DNA of 64,000 nt, taken from assembly GCA_020064725.1 (NCBI GenBank), contig JAGTWJ010000011.1:1178001-1242000 (forward strand), written 5' to 3'. Both the position numbers and the translations under genes were made by a program. The notes beneath the pieces were generated by a model. The model ran no database searches. It was given only the letters and a program-made list of their open reading frames with translations, and was not told the origin of the DNA. Positions 1-13,727 of this stretch are shown here, piece after piece (the first letter of the stretch is position 1; each line of letters starts with the position of its first letter). Origin of the DNA: Drechslerella dactyloides (lineage: Eukaryota > Ascomycota > Orbiliomycetes > Orbiliales > Orbiliaceae).

Positions 1-867
1 TCGCATTAACATTCGGGCTAGTTGCCGCCGTGTAGCTTTTCGCAAATTGCATTGCATTGCAATAATGAATTGATCGAGTCCTATATTGACATCGCTCCAC
101 CTAAGTTACATGACGTGACGGCGCTCCGTCTAAGAATCAAGGTCGCTAGCGAGATCGAAGGAGGACCAAGGCAGCGACTCCCGATAGTATAGCAAGAGTC
201 GATCAATTCTGCGCGCAGCAAAGGACGGGACATACCGGCTGATCCCAGACAGTGTTTCGTTCGCGTTCTCGAGCCAAGAAATGCGTTAATGGAGTGACCA
301 TGATGCTAACGTCGGGCACGATGCGGCGCTCGTGAGGACGGCTCGTGCGATAAACGTGCTATTCTCAGATCTCGATGGCCACGGCCAACAGGCTGCTGCT
401 GTATATTTCTGTCTGTATACCGGGTGGTCTCACATGTATGGTTGTGGAATGGAATGGAGGCCGCACCGGCTGGTCTCGCGAGAACGTTCCGCGAACGAAA
501 CGTTCGAAACGCCGATATGCAAATCCAATACTTGTATCAATTCCAAACCCATTCCAAGAATCTAATACAGAAGTAATACGAAAACACAGTCTCGACACCA
601 GCCGAAGCACTTACTTGCTCTGGAAGTAAACAGACGACTAAAGATTACAGACTGGGTTAATGCGGTGAGAGAGATGCTCTGAAACGGGGACGGCGCTCGG
701 ATGCTGTGGACGGGAGCAGTGAATGAGCGACAGAGCATATTAATTGCGGGTCGATAAATCCTGCATGCATGCATACACATGTTTATGCATCACGACAGCG
801 AGCGGAAGCGAACAGCCTGCCAGCGCGCATCATGTCATGTTACATCACACGCGAAAGAGCAGCCCGC

Positions 868-889
868 CCATCCATCCATCCATCCATCC
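868..889. repeat. (CATC)n microsatellite
   Basis: About five tandem copies of CATC in non-coding sequence; a simple repeat with no further structure seen. Confidence 0.9.
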
Positions 890-1760
890 GTCGATTGACA
901 AGTCCTCCGCGGGAGGTGAACTCAACCTGACTACACATACTCGTACAGGCTTTATCGATATCGAGGTTCGGAACGAGGTGGGCCGCGCCATACGATCCAG
1001 ATGCCACACCGACTGAAACCAGAGGGCCGTAGGAGGCAATCTATCGGCTGCCAAGCTTACTATCGGTGTTTTGATTCTCCACCGAGATTATAATTATCAA
1101 CGGGCCCGTCACGGCCAGGCGCAGGGTTGCAGTCGGATAGATAGCAACACCAGATACGGTAATACGGTCACCTGTGAACGTTAGTTATTTCAAGCCCGGC
1201 CGTTCTTAATGTCTTGTTTTTCATTTGCGGCTAAACAATACACTTGGACATCGATGATTACTTAGTATATTCACGCTCCGTGGTTACTAGTGACATTTAA
1301 TAATTTTCTTGTCCTAATTGTATTTTTAGAAAAGTTGCCGCCCGCCGAGCCTACCAAGGAGTGTAAGGCTCAAGCTCGGGCTCCCAAAGACGAAAAAAGA
1401 GGCTCGCCACCAGCGGGCAAGTGATCCTCCTAGGCCATGGCGCAGCCCTACCTGTCCGCCCGTCGATGCGTGGTTTGCGAACGTACCAGTACATGTGGCC
1501 GATGGATTCAGACCATTCTGATTTTTGGGGACACCGCTGCAGCAGTTATTCCGGTGTACCGGCCATAGGATTTCGAATTGAATCGAACCCAAGGGATCAC
1601 GCTATCGTTATGGTCCCCTCCCTTATGACATGAAGGCACAAGCCGTCGGCACCCTCCATGTCCAGAATCTGCCCTGCAGGCTGCAGCTTGCTCTGGCTGA
1701 ATCCTTGGCTGGGGCCAATTTAAAGGAACAGACTTTTTTCTTTTCTTCTTTTTCGTCCTT

Positions 1761-1780
1761 GCTGGCTGGCTGGCTGGCTG
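1761..1780. repeat. (GCTG)5 microsatellite
   Basis: Five perfect tandem GCTG copies directly downstream of a T/C-rich run, in non-coding sequence. Confidence 0.9.
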
Positions 1781-3343
1781 GGGATCGGAGTAGAGTTCAC
1801 GTTCACGGGTGCCAGTGGCATTTTTGCGCACGCCCCCACCGAACACCCCTGGTCACTCACGTCTGCCAAACCATGTCTGGAGATACAGTAAATCCGCCAT
1901 TTGTGATGCGTATTCTCGTCTTATCATCTGGTAATTTCGATGGCCTGCCGTTCTCTTTTTGCATCCGGCACATCTGAGTGCGGATCCATCAGGCTGCCGG
2001 AGCTGCTCGCTGAGCTCGTCAAAGAAGAGAGAGGCTGGCCGAGTGCGATTTACTCGAGCTGGTCGAATCAAGGCGGTAGCTACGCAATTGCTTCGCTTGC
2101 GATAGGCCGAGAGCTGCTGCTGCCGCTGGCCGTGAGATTTTTTTTTTCCTTTCGTGCTTGATTGAGAATTAATTGGAAAGGCGCGAGATCTGAACCCTTG
2201 AACCGAAATCCTTGCGCGTGCGTTTCGCCCGTCCAGGTTTTGCAATGGATGCCAGGTTCGTCGTCCGCCGAGAGCGCACATTCGAATTCTCACCATCCGA
2301 TTTAGCTATGCGAGAAGTCGTGTCTGTCTGCACATACGTGTGTATTGGACTGCTGAGTTCTGTCGACGGCCCAGCCGCACAGATCGATCGCCGAGGGCCA
2401 GGCTGATTTGGAAGCATCGAGCATCGAGCTCGTGGGAGGGCGGTGGTTTCGGCCGGATTAGTCAGGCCGCAGCATCGCCGTGCCCTGGGCGCTCGCCTGG
2501 GCGGCCATCGTCAAAGCTTGAGGAGGGAGCATCGTTGTACCTGTACTTACAAGCTAAGCACGGTACAGCTCGCACTTGGCTAGTTCGTGCTAGTTGGTCT
2601 ATGGCTTCAGCAAGTCGCTCTGCAGCGTGAGGATATAGAACATCTGGCTATTGAATGGCCTGCCTAAGCACCAGCGGTCGCAGTAGTCAAAGCCCATTCG
2701 GACGCACCTGCAGCTGGCGAATCGCAGGCGCAGCAGCCTCGCGACCCGGTTCCCTCAAGCGATCGAGAGTCACGGACGACAGACATTATATGCATCAGGC
2801 GCTCCGACTGTTCCGGTCAACCTCCTCCAAATACGCACAATTGCAATTGTCCAAGAGAGAGAGCCTCTCAACCTATCTCTCACCTTTCCACATCATTGTC
2901 CGTCCACGTACATATTATATTGCTTGTTCATCCGAGCTCTCTCTCTTTCCCACTCTCTAGCTCTCTCTAGCTTCTCGATCTTCCTTCGTCCAGCGAGTAA
3001 GCAGCGCGCATTCGAATTCGCTCCTGCCGCACTTACACCGCATCGTCGCCGCTCGTTCGCTCGCTCGTTCGCGCTCCATTCCAGAATTCCAGTTTCATCA
3101 ATACAAAACCAAACCGGCGAACGTTCGAACGAGTCTGAAGACTTGGCGCAAGGTAAGCATGCCCGACCGGGAGAAGCTTGACCGGATTCTCCGCTGCATC
3201 CATCCATTCTGTATGCTGCTCTCTCTCATTCGCTTCATCACATCACATTTCGGGCATGGGGCAAAGTGAGGGGTGGGCACGCCGACCCACATCCCATCCA
3301 GCCAGCCTCTAAAAGCAAATGCAGTGGCACCGGCCAGCCAGCC

Positions 3344-3366
3344 GGCAGGCAGGCAGGCAGGCAGGC
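3344..3366. repeat. (GGCA)n microsatellite
   Basis: Five to six tandem GGCA copies, preceded by degenerate CCAGCCAGCCGG. Non-coding. Confidence 0.9.
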
Positions 3367-4411
3367 TCATGCTCAAAGGTATTTGTAGCTGACGCATGCG
3401 CGAGTGCGGTGCGAGGCAAGGCAATTTGGCTCTTGGCCCTTTTTTCTTTCTTTCCTTCTTGAATCCTATATGTATAAAAGAATCCCGAGACGTAGCGACC
3501 GGCCGAAGCCACCTGGTAACGGTGCATTTGCAGTCTTAAGTGCTGGCTCAGCTCACTTTTATACATTTCCATTTCATTCTTGCATGAGATTGGCACACTC
3601 CTATAATCTATATTTTGCCGGACCACACCGTCGGAGCGATCTAATAAGCCTATAACCTAACGATCCCGCCGTTTACGTTTGCTTCCCTTCGTTTATTTAC
3701 TTTTACACGCCGTGCTTACATACGAATCGGATCGCGACCTCCCAACATTCATACAGGGCAATACTACTTTGCTTGTAATTACACAAGTAACACTCGCATA
3801 ACATACGCACATACTTCAACTGCCTCCGATCCACGGGCGTCGAATGCTGGCCTGCTTAATATAATTACGCCAGATTATATTATATTGCAGCTGCATTTGC
3901 TCTGTTACCGTCGAAGCGACTTGCGACCGGACCGGGAAACAGCATATTTTACTGCACCCCGCTGTTGTCGTTTAGCATCGGATATCCGCGAAACGACCAG
4001 CTAATTCTCCGTCTCAGCCTCAGCTGCTCCGACATCTTATATCAGATCTTTGTTCCCGCCGCGATCACATAATCGTCTTCATTCCGCAGCAATACATTGC
4101 ACCGCACTCCACTGAACACATCCAACATATTCCATCCCATCCCACCCGCCAGAGCTTGTGACTTACGTCGGCCGACTCGAAGGATCTTTTTGGTGAATTC
4201 ATTCAATCGATCAATAATACTGCTGCGACCTAACCGCCTCGCTTGCACAGCACAACCCCAACCAGGTGAGCATACTTTTTTTCTTTTTGTTTCGCGTGTT
4301 TTTCTTTTGCGAGAGCCTTCTTTCGGTGATATGATGGGGCAGATGTTACTGTTGCCGTCTTATCAAGCGTGTCTCGTTTCCTTCTGCTCGCGCAAACAGG
4401 CCAGGCAAGGT

Positions 4412-4436
4412 AAAGCAAAGCAAAGCAAAGCAAAGC
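4412..4436. repeat. (AAAGC)5 pentanucleotide repeat
   Basis: Five perfect tandem AAAGC copies in non-coding upstream sequence. Confidence 0.9.
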
Positions 4437-6099
4437 ACGGTCAGGGCAAGCTTCAGCTTCAGCTGCGAGCAAGCAGCACGGCTTGTGATTCCCATCTTGC
4501 CCTCCTATTCCGTTGTTGTGCAGCCTCGCCTTTCTGGCTGAGTCCGTCCAACAGGCCGGTTGCCCGGCTGGCTGGCTGGGCTGGGCAAGCGTGGAACCTC
4601 CCGGATCGCCCACCGGTGCTGGTGGCACCGGCTCAAAAGCAGGAGCAAACTTGACAGATACGGACACGCACACAACAGCCAAGCGGGAGAGGCAGTGGCA
4701 GAATCCGACTCCGCCTCTCCTTACATAAGGGCTGATTCGCAAGATGTCGATTTCACCTATATTGGATCGACTCTTGGGGTGTTTGACGGCTCTGCTGTGC
4801 GTTTAACTCGGGGCAGCAAATATACAACCGATTGCTGTCAGCGTTCGCACCCACAGCTGCTGCCTGCGACAGATGACAGACAGATGGGACAGCCATTCAT
4901 TATTATCGTTCGGGTGCAAACCTTCTGCCGGCGAAGGTCAAGGGAGACCCCTGCCATTCGCATTTCTCCCCTTTTCTGTGCAGTGCTGGTGCTGCTGCTC
5001 GGACTCGAAGGCTTTACCCGCCGCAAAATGGTGTTCAACTTGGCGAGAAGCGATATTTCCACCATCGAGAAAGCTTTTTCGCTTTTTCGCTGGAACGGGT
5101 ATCACTTGCAGGGGCCGGTTCATCCGCGTTTGGTTCGTTCGTTCGTCTGGCGCGATGGGTGCTCGGGTTTCCCTCGTCCAATCTGCCAGAACGGTGCGGT
5201 GCAGAGAGCTCTTTTTGCCTGCTCGTATTCACGAGATTGATGGTAGACAGGGCCAGCATCTTCCGCGAATTTCGATTGTCAATTGCAAGGGCGGCTGATT
5301 GATGCTTGACAATGTTATTATACGACAACGTTGTGCATCACGCCTGACAGTTTTGCGAGACATCTGAGACGCAGAGCAGCTCGAACAGATAGCGGACGTC
5401 CCTGACCGTCCGTCATCAATCTTACCTCTTTTTCCCCAGAGCGAAGCTGGAAGGGGACCCCACTCAGGCGCAGGGCCTTTCTTGCCTTCTCGCATTCCCC
5501 TTCGCCCTCCTTGTTCATTTCGCCATTCCCCGTTCCCTGGCCCTCAACGGTCCACGCTGGTGCAGCAAGTATGCACTTAATTGGCAATCCCGAGCCTTAG
5601 TGTCGGTCAGAATGTTCTTCCTGCCAATGTTCCGTGTGGTGGTGGTCCCTGCGAAATTGGGGGCCAATTTCGACGTGCTTGCTTTGGGGAAATGTCCCCC
5701 CAATCAGAAACAAGAGCCCGAGCCGGGGGGCAGGCACTTTTACCAGCTGTTTTGCTTTCGCCCGTCGGTGGGAGAGTCCGGCGCCCATCAACAAAGTCCC
5801 GTGTGGATGGATCGTGTGGGATTGGACGGACGATGAGGGTGGAGGTGGAGGTGGAGGACGCTGCGTCCAAGCAGCGTGGACGACAGGCAGGCCGGGCAGG
5901 CCAGGCGGTCAGCCAGCCAGGCAGCGGGCCAACAACGTCCGGCCAATTGCCAACCCCCCTTCACTTCACCACCACTCTCGATCTTGACCCTGGCCATCTC
6001 GTCCACATCCACCCACCCAAGATTGCTGCCCCTTTCCCTTCCCTGGCCCGGCAAGCAGGCACGTTTGCGAGACATCTGCTTCTGTTCGTTCCTATAATA

Positions 6100-6350
6100 C
6101 AAAACAGCCGCTGCTGCTCCTCTCACGTCGCTCGCCTGCGTTCTTTTCTTTTTTTTGTTTCCTTCTTTCTTTGCTGTTCTCGCTATCTTGCCCGTTCTTG
6201 TTGTCGTCTTGGGACCACCATTCATCCTTCCTTCTACTTCTTCATCTACTTCTTCATCTTCTTCCACTCTTTCTATCACCCCCCTTCCCACTCTCGCTCT
6301 TCTTCTTCTTCCCGTCGTTTTTCACGTCTAACAGCATCATCACCCTTAGA
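6100..6350 (+). promoter_or_regulatory. Pyrimidine-rich tract upstream of the transporter gene
   Basis: This block is dominated by C and T on the + strand, with repeated TTCTTC and TTTC motifs. It lies 630-880 bp before the ATG at 6980. CT-rich tracts are common in promoters and leaders of highly expressed filamentous-fungal genes, so it is probably core-promoter or leader sequence. That role is inferred. Confidence 0.4.
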
Positions 6351-6979
6351 CTCGAATCCGATAACCCCGTCGACAGAGGCTCTGGTTAGCTGTGAGACCA
6401 CGCTCGTTTGTTTGTCCAAAGCCACTCGCCGGCGTCACCTTTTTCCCGCTGCGGCTGCTGCATCCGTTCCATCCCATTTGCTTCCTCCACACCCCTCCCT
6501 CTTCCACTCCGGCTGCAGCTCCGTCCATTCCATTCTCGTCATTCGTTTGGGACCCAGTCGACCACCGGACCCGACCTATCGCCATCGCTTCCGACTTCGA
6601 ATTGAATTCCGACCGAATTCCGACTGTCACGGCATTCCAACTTTGGGAAGAGAGAGAAATCAAATCAAATCAAATCGATCGATCGTACGGGGAGGCGTCT
6701 TTTCGAGCCAAATACCGCTCTGAACACAACGCCTCAACATCGCCGCTTATCCGAGCCCGCAACAACACCACGTTGACCACCTGGAAGTCCACCTTTAACC
6801 ACCTCACCACCCACGCTCTCTGAAACCTACGCCTCGTGGTCGGTACCGCCGTTTCGACAGCCACCGTCGACAACCCTTCTTCTCTCCACCTCTCCCCTTC
6901 CTTGTTCCCGGGTCCAATCCCATCCTTCAAACTGGATCGCATATTCAGACACTCTCGCTCGTCCTCCAACTCGAGCAAC

Positions 6980-8176
6980 ATGTCCATCTCCGCCGAGCAG
7001 GAGAAGCCTCTTCTCCCTCTCTATTCAGAGATCGAGGCCCAGAAACCCGCTCCTCCCCCGCCTCCGCCGCAACAGGACTCGCTAGCCGTCAAATATGCGT
7101 GGTTAGCAATCTACTTTGGGCTGAATCTGGCCCTGACGCTCTACAACAAGTCGGTGATGGGATCGAAGGTTCGTCGCATTCTCGGAATAATCGAGCGTAT
7201 GGCAAATCAAAAACTAACATTCACGATGTAGCCTGATCGGCCGGCGCTGTTCCCGTTCCCATATCTCCTGACAGGACTGCACGCCCTGTGCGGATCGATA
7301 GGATGTCTGTTCTTCTACGCCCGGGGAGCCTTCACGTTCACACGGCTATCGGAATATGAGAATATCGTCATGCTATTGTTCTCCGGTCTCTACACGATCA
7401 ACATTGCCATCTCTAATGTCTCTCTGTGAGTATTCACTCGATGGAATCGCAGTCGCGGCTACCCTGCTAACATGTTTATCAGAAATCTCGTCACCGTTCC
7501 ATTCCACCAAGTTGTTCGCGCGATGACTCCATTTTTCACCGTTATCATCTTTGTCGTCTGCTTCCGCAAAACTTACGGCTATATGACCTATATCTCCCTG
7601 ATACCCGTGGTTGCCGGTGTCGGATTCGCGACGGCTGGCGACTACTACTTCACTCCGCTCGGTTTCTTCCTGACGCTGCTGGGAGCCTTCCTCGCCGCCA
7701 TGAAGACCGTGGTCACTAACAAGGTCCAGACCGGACGGCTGCGACTCTCCCCTCTCGAACTCCTGGCCCGCATGTCGCCGCTGGCCTTCCTGCAGACGCT
7801 CCTCTACTCGTACTACACCGGCGAAATGTCGAAGGCCCGCACTTGGTTCCTGACATCCTACGATAACCAGAAGGGAATGATCCTGCTGCTCAACGGCGCC
7901 ATCGCATTTGCGCTCAACGTCATCAGCTTCACGGCGAACAAGAAGACCGGTGCCCTGACCATGACGGTTGCCGCGAACGTCAAGCAGATTCTTACGATCG
8001 TCATCTCGTTCGCCTTCTACGATCTCCGGGTCACCTGGCTCAACTCGATCGGCATCATGCTGACGCTGTTAGGAGGAGCGTGGTACGCGAAAGTCGAGCT
8101 GGAAGCGAAGCAGAACCGAGGGAACGTCCAGCAGAAAGAGGTTCCAGCGTTACAGCATGTCGTTACGAAGTCGTGA
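6980..8176 (+). CDS. Triose-phosphate/nucleotide-sugar transporter family (DUF250/TPT) membrane protein
   Basis: Three exons: 6980-7168, 7232-7425, 7483-8176 (358 aa). Intron 1 has a CTAAC branch site at 7213, and intron 2 a GCTAAC shortly before its acceptor. The protein has a short proline-rich cytosolic N-terminus and then about ten hydrophobic segments. The stretch NVSLNLVTVPFHQVVRA followed by MTPFF is the hallmark of the TPT branch of the drug/metabolite transporter superfamily, as is the later block with KTVVTNKVQTG. Family members exchange phosphorylated sugars or nucleotide sugars in Golgi/ER or organelle membranes. The fungal DUF250 proteins mostly lack an assigned substrate, so none is given here. 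The ATG at 6980 follows an AACA context and gives the usual short N-terminus. The first splice junction falls in loop sequence after KSVMGSK and restores frame exactly. Confidence 0.88.
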
Positions 8177-9471
8177 GAGGGTGTGTCTCGCTTGCTTGGT
8201 CTCGCCTTCACTGTGAATTTTTGATTCGACAGCGCCTTCGCCGTCGTCTACAATCATATCTGGTCTCTTTTTCTGCAGCGGAACGGAAACGATAATCTCT
8301 TTTGCTTTGTTTTTTTTCGCGCCTTTTGCCGTTGGTTCATCCGAAATCAATCATATTCGCATTATAGAAGGAAGTTGGTCTTCGTTAAAGCGAGCAAAAT
8401 AAGTATTGTCTGCTGGAATCTCTCGATCTTTTTTTTAACTTGCGCTTTGGAACATGTCCCTTTTTTTTTTACAAGCGAGTCTGGAGCAACATGGGGATTT
8501 CTTCTCGCCCGGTTTACTCTCACATCTACCACATCTCACTCGACCTCTACGAACGGCATCCGCTTGAGCATTGGCCACGGCGCTTCCACCCATCGCTGCG
8601 AACCGTCTTCGACTCCCCATCAACTTCCGCATCGAAAGCCCCCTACTCATTACCGGCTGGTGTATTTTACTTTTCGACTTTTTTTTCTTCGTGCGTCTGT
8701 GTCTCGGACAGGCGCTTCCCTTTTTCTTTTTTTATTCGGCCATACTTATTTTGACTCGTGTCTGTTCCGATGTGTTTCATGACTTACAGCTTAATGCCGA
8801 CTCTTTTTCTTTTCCTATTCTCGACACATTTATTTTTTGAGTTTACTTTTTTTTTGCGTGTGTTATTCCCTTCTCATGTGTTTCCTTTGTTGAGTTGTTT
8901 TCACCCATTTTGTTTTTTCCGTTAGCTTCTCCTTTATACCCATCTTTTACTCTTTTTTTTTTTAAACATCACTTTTTCCTCTGGGTCCCCCGTTCGATCA
9001 ATTGTCTATGGGTTGTTTTCTCTTTCCTTCTTCGGGACATTTTTTTATAATTTTTAAAAAGCGACGATGGGATAGATGGGTCGGGACGGCCGATCAATTG
9101 ATCGGATTTTGATCTGGTTCCGACGGACGAGGATGTACCGTACGTACGTGTGGACGGCTGTTGTCTTTTGATTGGGCTATTCGTGTAGATACTTTATTAT
9201 TACATTACATTACATTACTACTACCTGCTCGTATTCACTCTTACGTGACTCGTAACAATTCCTTAGTATTGGTTGTACTGTACGGATGTAAGTATCATGC
9301 TAGGACACGACATGATGCGGGCGAAGCTGCACTGTTAGGGAGCAGTTCTACAAAAGTAAGTAACTTACTTCTTACCCCAGGTTCGCTCGGCACACGATGC
9401 CGAAGTGGCGGCGCATGATAGGCTGCCAGCCAGCCAGCGTGCGCAGCAGAGTAAGTCAGTCAGGAGGATGC

Positions 9472-9488
9472 GGCATGGCATGGCATGG
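9472..9488. repeat. GGCAT tandem repeat
   Basis: Three tandem GGCAT units in intergenic sequence. Confidence 0.75.
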
Positions 9489-10274
9489 CCGCGGACAAAC
9501 AAGACAGATAATATCGTGGTTTGTACAGTACGTTGGACGGACGTATGTGGTAAAAATAAAAAATTACCGAAACGATCAAATTGGATTGTACATGTTTTTT
9601 TTTGCAGGGGCGTACGAATCTGCGTCAGCTGTATGTATATCGTACATGCCGCCGGTGCCGTACAAGTATGCTGGACATCACAGCGCAGTTCATTTGTGAA
9701 TGGGTTACAAGATGGATGAATGGATGAATCCTGTCGTCGAGGTCTAGTATCTGTCCGTGTATTGTAGCTAACTTCACTGCACAGCTAGTATAGTAGTAGA
9801 CGTTCTGTACCTAGGTAGCTAACGAGGTAGCTGAGCCGACCAACCACCGCCGGCCAGGCAAGCAATGCCGCGGGAAAAAAAAACCCATCTACTTGTGCCC
9901 GCCGGTCTACCCGCCTACCTACCTGCTCGGAGCGCCGATATAATACAGTACAGTACATCCCAACTGCGCTGCACAGATCTGGATACTAGCAACAGCTTGG
10001 TACGTTGCGTCTCACCGGTGCGGTGCCGCAAATTCCGAAGATTGTGTAGAATGCAACGGCGGATGAGGACAGTAGCCGCCAAGACCGGCGCCAAGGATCT
10101 CGCTCGCCGCGCCAAGAGTGCATGCATACGTAAGATGGACGGCTGCGAGGACCAGTTGCGCTGTGTGGCATTGGCACCAGATATTTATTTCCGACGGATG
10201 CGCCATATGGCCATGCGAGTGGAGGCACGCTATGCCGCGATGTTGCGGTGAAGATTTTGACTTTTTTCATATGA

Positions 10275-10294
10275 ATTCATTCATTCATTCATTC
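10275..10294. repeat. (ATTC)5 microsatellite
   Basis: Five perfect ATTC copies in intergenic DNA, followed by T-rich sequence. Confidence 0.9.
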
Positions 10295-12165
10295 TTTCCT
10301 TCTTGATTTTTTTTAATTGTTATTTCTTTTGAATGCTGTGCAGCTAACTGGCTTGTACTTGTATACAACTTGTGATCACAAGGGTGGTTTTGACGTAGAG
10401 TTTTAAATATTGCGGCCTGCCGTTGCTCGGTTTGGCCGTCATGTTTTCGAATGCGGAGGCAGGCGGGCGGGCAGGCAGGTAGGCAGGTCGGGGTTCTCGG
10501 AACTCGGAACGGTCGGATTTCGATCGATTGAGTATGTCTGCGCAGCATGTATCGTCGAGGCGGAGGGATTACAGGGTTGGCGTTCCCGTGTGTTCCACCA
10601 AGATACATTACGACATGGCGTAGCGAGTCAGTCGGTCTCAGCATACTACGTACGTACATTTACAAAAAGTAGGTAGGTAAATTTAAGTTAGCGAGTGATG
10701 TGATGCAATGTCGTTTGAGTCGACCGAGGATATGATGTATTACCTACTCTCCTAGTGTGGTATAATTCCCGCCTAGGAGTAATTGCGAGGGCCAAGCGTA
10801 AAAATAGCCTCGCCACGCACAGCGGGAACATGTGCTTCGCTTCGGCTGGTCGATCAATGGGATGCTACCGGAGCGTATAATGCATGTGCTGGGTATCCTG
10901 GCTCGTGGGTACCTATATACAGGATCACGCCGCAGTCTTGAGTGAAATCCTGCACGGCTGAGCTGAGCTGAACTGTTGTTACATAACCGTTAACCTGACG
11001 GTGGTGAGATTAGGATTAATAATCCGCTAGTGAATAAGATATAATATAATATAGTCATTTCGATGGTGTAGACTATTCTAGTAATATATTGGTATGGGAG
11101 CTCAGTATATCATCCTAGGATAATAAGTATCATATGCTCACGTTGGGCCTACGGATGTAGCTTTAGCAATTAATGTGAGAGGGAAAGCACACGCGCATCG
11201 GGTTTTTACACACCGACGAGCGCTACAAACGCATCACATACGCGATATCAAACAGGGAATCTCCAAATGCATATTAAGTATTACCCCACACACCCGTCTA
11301 ACGCTTAAAACATCAGACGGTGGATTCAATTTCACCGATGGCTGTCAATGTGACGAGCGTCGATCTTAGGAATCTCCACTGAGGCTCTTAGCTCTCAATC
11401 CACGCTAGCGTCCAGCCCAAACCCCGCCAGACACCGCTCTCTCAAGATATCCTATATCACCACGGCTTCTATACCCCGAAAGACACGCATACATATACAT
11501 AAGACATGGCGTACAGCACACCCTCAACGCCATCGCGCGCCACCTACGTCTAGCTATAGTGTACACTCGAGCAGTAGATATCCGACAACTCGCTCCCCGC
11601 AGACGCCCAGACGCCCACGCACAGTGCATATAGCTATAGACAGACCATTTCAACCCCACAGAACACTACTCAGATCCCTGTGGCAACCTCGCTCGCGAGG
11701 TGCAGGTACGTATGTATGTTCCAAGACCTTGAACGCACCGCACCGCATCACAGCACCCACAGGCAGGACTTGCCGAAAGCGAACGCGGTGCATGCGCAGT
11801 CGTGCCGAGTGATCCGAGGGAGACCGAACGAAGACCGTCGCCTGCTGCCATGGCCACGTCGACGTCGTTGCGTATATCAAATTGTATCATGGACGCTCGC
11901 ATATGTCGCAACAAATCAAGCCGACATGTGCTTATGACTTGTATCACTTCTGGGCGTATTTCGTCTACACGCACTGTATTGTGGATTAGTTAGCTCTGCT
12001 TGCTCATCTAGATCTGGTAAAAGTAAATCACCGATAGTAAGATTTGGGATTTGTCTCTGAGGTGAGAGTCGACTGTACAGCTGTATCTGTTCGGACAATC
12101 AGGGCCTTTCGTAGGTATGTCATGTACGCCAGGCCGGGGGTTAACGTACGTTTCCGGCTGTCTGG

Positions 12166-12182
12166 GCTGTCTGTCTGTCTGT
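12166..12182. repeat. (CTGT)n microsatellite
   Basis: Four tandem CTGT/TGTC copies in intergenic DNA. Confidence 0.8.
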
Positions 12183-13727
12183 CAAAATATGCAGGTATAC
12201 CTGCGTGCGCCAGCTATAAGACGCACGTCGATATAGGCCCCTCCCCCCAAATCAAGCCAGCGATAAGCCCGAAAAAGCCATACATCGATCCCACCACATT
12301 CGATCCGACAGAGACACATACAGATCCGGAGGCGGCGATGCCACATACGTACGGCGACGGGCATCCACCATGACATCATACCTGCACTCATCGGATGAGA
12401 CCTGCATATTGATATTATACACACTCCAATCGATCTGGAAAATTAAGTACTTACTTACGCACCACCTTATAATTTTGAGAGAAGATGTGTGTATGCACGG
12501 CGACTGCGATCTGTGGTGGATGTACAGTATGGACGGCCGGTCGATCGAGGAGGTTTAATTTTTATCCTTAATTCTGGCGGTCCAGTCCGGTCCACCCTCC
12601 ATATATCGATATATCGGATGCCGTTAGAACCGAGACGTCGCAGCGGTCTCGTTTAAACGTTTATGATGGGCGCGGGTGCAGGTGTCGTCCGAAGTTTGGA
12701 TGTGCATGCAGGTCGCTCACGTTACGTACGTTATAATTATGGTCGACCGTTATTAATCCCAACCAACATCCGTCGCGTCGCCCATGCGGCTGGCTGGCCG
12801 GCCGGCGCGTTACATCCTCTTGATTCGATCGGTGTTGAGTGCATGCATGTTGTATATATACGTTTAGTAAATGTAACATGTGCAAGTGTTTGTGTAACGT
12901 GGCGACGTATATATTCTTAAAGCCGGCCGGCGCCGCTAGCCGCGATTTCGATGCTCGCACGACATCCATGCATATCCGACTTCGCCTAGCTCGCAGGCCA
13001 GCCGACGTCGTTGAGACTGCATGTCTCTATATATAACGTTACATCGAAGGGCCCTGCGAGTGTCTGGCGTTAACGTCGGTTATCTCGCTTCGAACGTTGT
13101 GAGCCGGGATCGATAGACATCGGCCTGTAGCAGCTATAAATATTAATGCATGCATAGTACAACCAATGCATTGCATGCATCCGCGCCAGCTGCCGAAGCC
13201 AGTAATGCAGTGTTATCTACATTGATTGTGAGATTATATCGGAACTGCGTAAAAGACGAACATATCACTTTTAGAAACTCGATAAATTTCCAGAATCAGC
13301 GTCCACCGAGTCAGGGTACGGTGCCGGCGCCAATTGCAGCAGTTGCGCAAATCCATTCGTCATATATACTAGGTATAAAGTATATATAAACCACGTCGTA
13401 AAACGCTGCAATGACTAGTAAAGGATCATTCGATATTCGATCCAGTAGCTCAACTTTAAAGTAACTAGAGCAACGGAGATATCAATCTGAAGTACCAGGA
13501 GACAAGCCCGAGGATGAATCGCCATCATGCAAATACCATAATCTGCTCTATAAACTCCGAAATATGCTGCCGGTAAGATATGCCATATATGTCCTGTACA
13601 TTCTAGCGCCTGAAATGCGCACAGCTCAAAAAGCGAATACCATACTCCATGGCCGCCACTCCAAAACCCGCCAATATCACCCACAAACGCCAATAATCAA
13701 GGTCAAGAACACCGTAGGTAAACGCCC

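Larger units (their letters stand above)
1..6979. other. Gene-free region upstream of the transporter gene
   Basis: About 7 kb with no reading frame that looks like a conserved protein. Open frames here are low-complexity and occur on both strands at once. It holds several tetra- and pentanucleotide runs, listed separately. From about 6100 to 6350 the + strand is strongly pyrimidine-rich, and the final 600 bp also have C/T-rich blocks. This looks like promoter and 5' UTR of the gene starting at 6980. Introns in the leader are possible but I could not establish any. Confidence 0.6.
8177..13727. other. Gene-free region between transporter and haspin
   Basis: 5.5 kb with no recognisable gene. 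The first 900 bp (8177-9060) are the 3' flank of the transporter and are strikingly T-rich on the + strand, with several runs of 8-11 T. The rest has many short palindromic words (GTACGTAC, GCATGCAT, CTAGCTA) and small repeats. All open frames are short and lack family motifs. The far end is the 3' flank of haspin. Confidence 0.6.

Noticed and set aside
1560..1640. Possible tRNA T-arm-like GGGTTCGATTC on the - strand
   Set aside because: No matching acceptor, D-arm or anticodon stem could be paired around it.
4097..5240. Overlapping 185- and 226-codon open frames on the + strand
   Set aside because: No motif, arise from GC-rich non-coding sequence, and competing frames of similar length exist on the other strand.
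5581..6723. 380-codon open frame on the + strand upstream of the transporter
   Set aside because: Low-complexity Ser/Phe/Arg/Pro composition driven by CT tracts, no domain, overlaps other open frames; likely promoter/leader.
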